Assembly (NCBI GenBank): GCA_038502055.1
Contig: JAXRKN010000044.1
Location: 2,638,001 to 2,702,000, forward strand
Reading direction: 5' to 3'
DNA: 64,000 nucleotides
DNA from: Tanytarsus gracilentus
Lineage: Eukaryota > Arthropoda > Insecta > Diptera > Chironomidae
This document shows positions 61,901 to 64,000 of the stretch, one piece after another. The position numbers and the translations under genes are program-made. The notes beneath the pieces are model-generated. The model did no database searches, had not been told where the DNA came from, and saw only the letters and a program-made list of their open reading frames with translations. Each line of letters starts with the position of its first letter. The stretch's first letter is position 1.

Positions 61901-64000
61901 ATTAAATGATTTAGTTAGTTGAAATGTAAATTATTTTTTTGTCACTTGCATTTCAATAATTTTATTTTTTTTCTACAAATTAAGACACTCTTGCATCATA
62001 ACTCCCAAATAGTTACAACCTCTCGCAATAACAACAACTCCCGCAAATAAAGTTCTTCTTTTTTAATTTAAAAAATTGCCAACAGAGAAAAGTAACTTTT
62101 TATGGAATAGAATTGATTTTTTCATCTCATTGCTGAACGAGTTTTGCTTGAATTTTCATATCGAGCACGTTCATCCAATAGTCATAAATATAAATATTTG
62201 AACTTCGACTCTCATGCTCCTCGCATTTATTTCCATCTCGACTCTGTAAACGAAAAATATTGCAGCTCGACTTTATGAAAAATTCTATCGAATTACAATT
62301 TTTTATTTTATGTATCCTTAAGACATTTAAGAATTTCCGCTTGAAACATATTAACAACCAAGAAGGGAAAAATTGTAAAGAAGGCACACGACTAAAATAT
62401 TGAGCGAGAGTCAGAAATGAAAAAATTGTGTCTATTTAAAAAAGTAACATGATCTGCGCTTCTTCATTTCTCCCCCTCACATCATCCAGCGATGTTTATT
62501 AATCACATGATTTCATTTTATTTTCCACCCAAGAAAAAAGTGAGCATCTGTATCTATGTCACGAATGTAAATTGAAAATTATCATCATTATTGAAAGAAA
62601 ACATTTTCAATTCCACCCTCCTCATAATTTTCCACACCATTAACTTTCTTCGGATCATCATCATCGCATGATTCCTTGAAGGCAAACAGAAAAAAGTCAG
62701 CAGAAAGAGAGAAGGCAATTTTTTTATTGAGAGCACAAACGTGTTATCATTTTTCCTAGAAACGACAAACAACAAGCGAACAATTTTATTTCATCCGCGC
62801 CCAGAACACGGAATTTGGATCATTTGATATTAAATAAATTAAATTAAATATTATTGTTTTGAAATGTGAAGAGCGTCGAGTTTTCCTCGTATTTTAATAT
62901 TGTAAATGAAATGAAATGTTGAAAATTTATAGCGATACATTAATTTTTCTTCTCTAATGTTTCTGCAACATGAAAAACGATTTGATCGTGATTAATTAAT
63001 TCGAGAGGAGATTTTTAATTTAAGGTATATTAAAAGATCGAAAAGATGAAAGAAAAATGAGAAAAACTTTAGGAAAGCAGAAAAATTTCATGAATAAAAA
63101 TTCCAGGAAATTTTATATATATTTTTTATAATAAAATTTTCAAAAGGTAAATTTTGGCAAATTGTTCTATAAAAATTTCAAATTTGAAAAATTTCACTTG
63201 TGAAGTATAAAATTTTGTGGAACAAAGTTGAATTTTTTTTCAAAATATACACATAGTTCAAAAAGTCAAAATTAGTTTAATATTTCCCTCAAAAACCACA
63301 AATAAAATTTTCAACAATCTCTATCTCATCTTCATCTCACGTGTTATTAAGATGAAGTAACAAAAGAAGCAGCTGAATATTAATCTCCGCTATAAATATA
63401 TAAAGCAAACATCTCGAAAACAATTAAATTTTTGCTCACATTACTTCACGAGCTCAACAAATTTTTAGCCAGCCAGTCGCTCTCAACAAATAAACAGACA
63501 TAATCCAAATTTTTTCTCTAATTACGAATCTTCAACGTACTATGAAGAAGAGATTTTTTACATAAGTAAAAATTTGTATTTTTATATTTAACAACTGAGG
63601 AAAAAAATTACTAGTGAGTAATATTTGTAAAAGTGGGAATGATTGGAAGTGATGTCAAACATTTCTTTTTTAGATTAATATAAAGATTCATATAAAATAA
63701 TAAAAATTAAATATTTTAAATTTCAAGTATTTAAAACGTTGCAACATCATTTTCAAAACGACCCCACTTACAACTTTACTCTACACTAAGCGAGTCATAA
63801 TTTTTCACATTGTACAAACGGCGTGATACAAAACGAAGAAGAAAACCTCCTTGAATTCTTCATAATAGATTTGCTGTCTTATAAAATAAAATTATGAGAC
63901 GAAGCGCGAAAAAAGAGATGCTCTATTGTCTGGCTGAGATTTTACGATGAAAATTTTTATCCCGACGCGTATAATAAAAAAAATCTGAGGCAGAAATATT

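Larger units (their letters stand above)
59720..64000. other. non-coding DNA to the window end
   Basis: AT-rich with B-box motifs at 60688 and 61886. No gene recognised. Confidence 0.45.

Overview
The window is insect nuclear DNA, very AT-rich and mostly non-coding. The recognisable genes are a spalt-family zinc-finger gene, an insect-type variant ionotropic receptor (IR) and a small secreted cysteine-rich protein. Short GT-AG introns (50, 65, 93, 96 and 104 bp) and the gene content suggest a dipteran, perhaps a nematoceran midge; that placement is inference. No bacterial operon, rRNA or clearly functional tRNA gene was seen.

Layout: 1-15.3 kb is non-coding DNA on the 3' side of spalt. 15.3-25.7 kb holds spalt on the minus strand, reconstructed as eight coding exons whose phases all close into 1179 codons plus a stop. 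Exons 3-8 encode seven C2H2 fingers, and the last finger is built across two microexons of 33 and 15 nt. 25.7-27 kb is the probable promoter side. 27-36 kb is intergenic, with a tRNA-promoter-like retroposon next to a long T tract and a small inverted-repeat element beside a roughly 230-bp direct duplication. 36.0-37.9 kb is a two-exon divergent IR on the plus strand; 38.41-38.78 kb is an intronless secreted protein with a TATA-box promoter. 40.3-41.95 kb is a 1.6-kb foldback-like DNA element with inverted ends and an internal 61-bp tandem array. 44.1-48.95 kb is a satellite and minisatellite island with extreme strand asymmetry and signs of poor consensus sequence. 48.95-58.2 kb is non-coding with one dense cluster of homeodomain-type sites. 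58.22-59.67 kb is a 1.45-kb non-coding inverted-repeat transposable element with subterminal repeats and an internal hairpin. 59.7-64 kb is non-coding.

The strongest unexplained signal is a dispersed 15-bp motif, GGTTCGAATCCTAAA. Its first 11 bases are a perfect RNA polymerase III B-box (tRNA T-loop) sequence. Eleven perfect 11-bp cores and several variants punctuate AT-rich stretches every 1-3 kb around spalt, including two spalt introns, and are largely missing from 33-58 kb. The flanks are not tRNA-like and the conserved TAAA is not part of a tRNA, so these do not look like ordinary tRNA genes or simple SINE copies.

The genes do not form a functional unit. Spalt appears to sit inside a large regulatory landscape, with the IR and the secreted protein as unrelated downstream neighbours.
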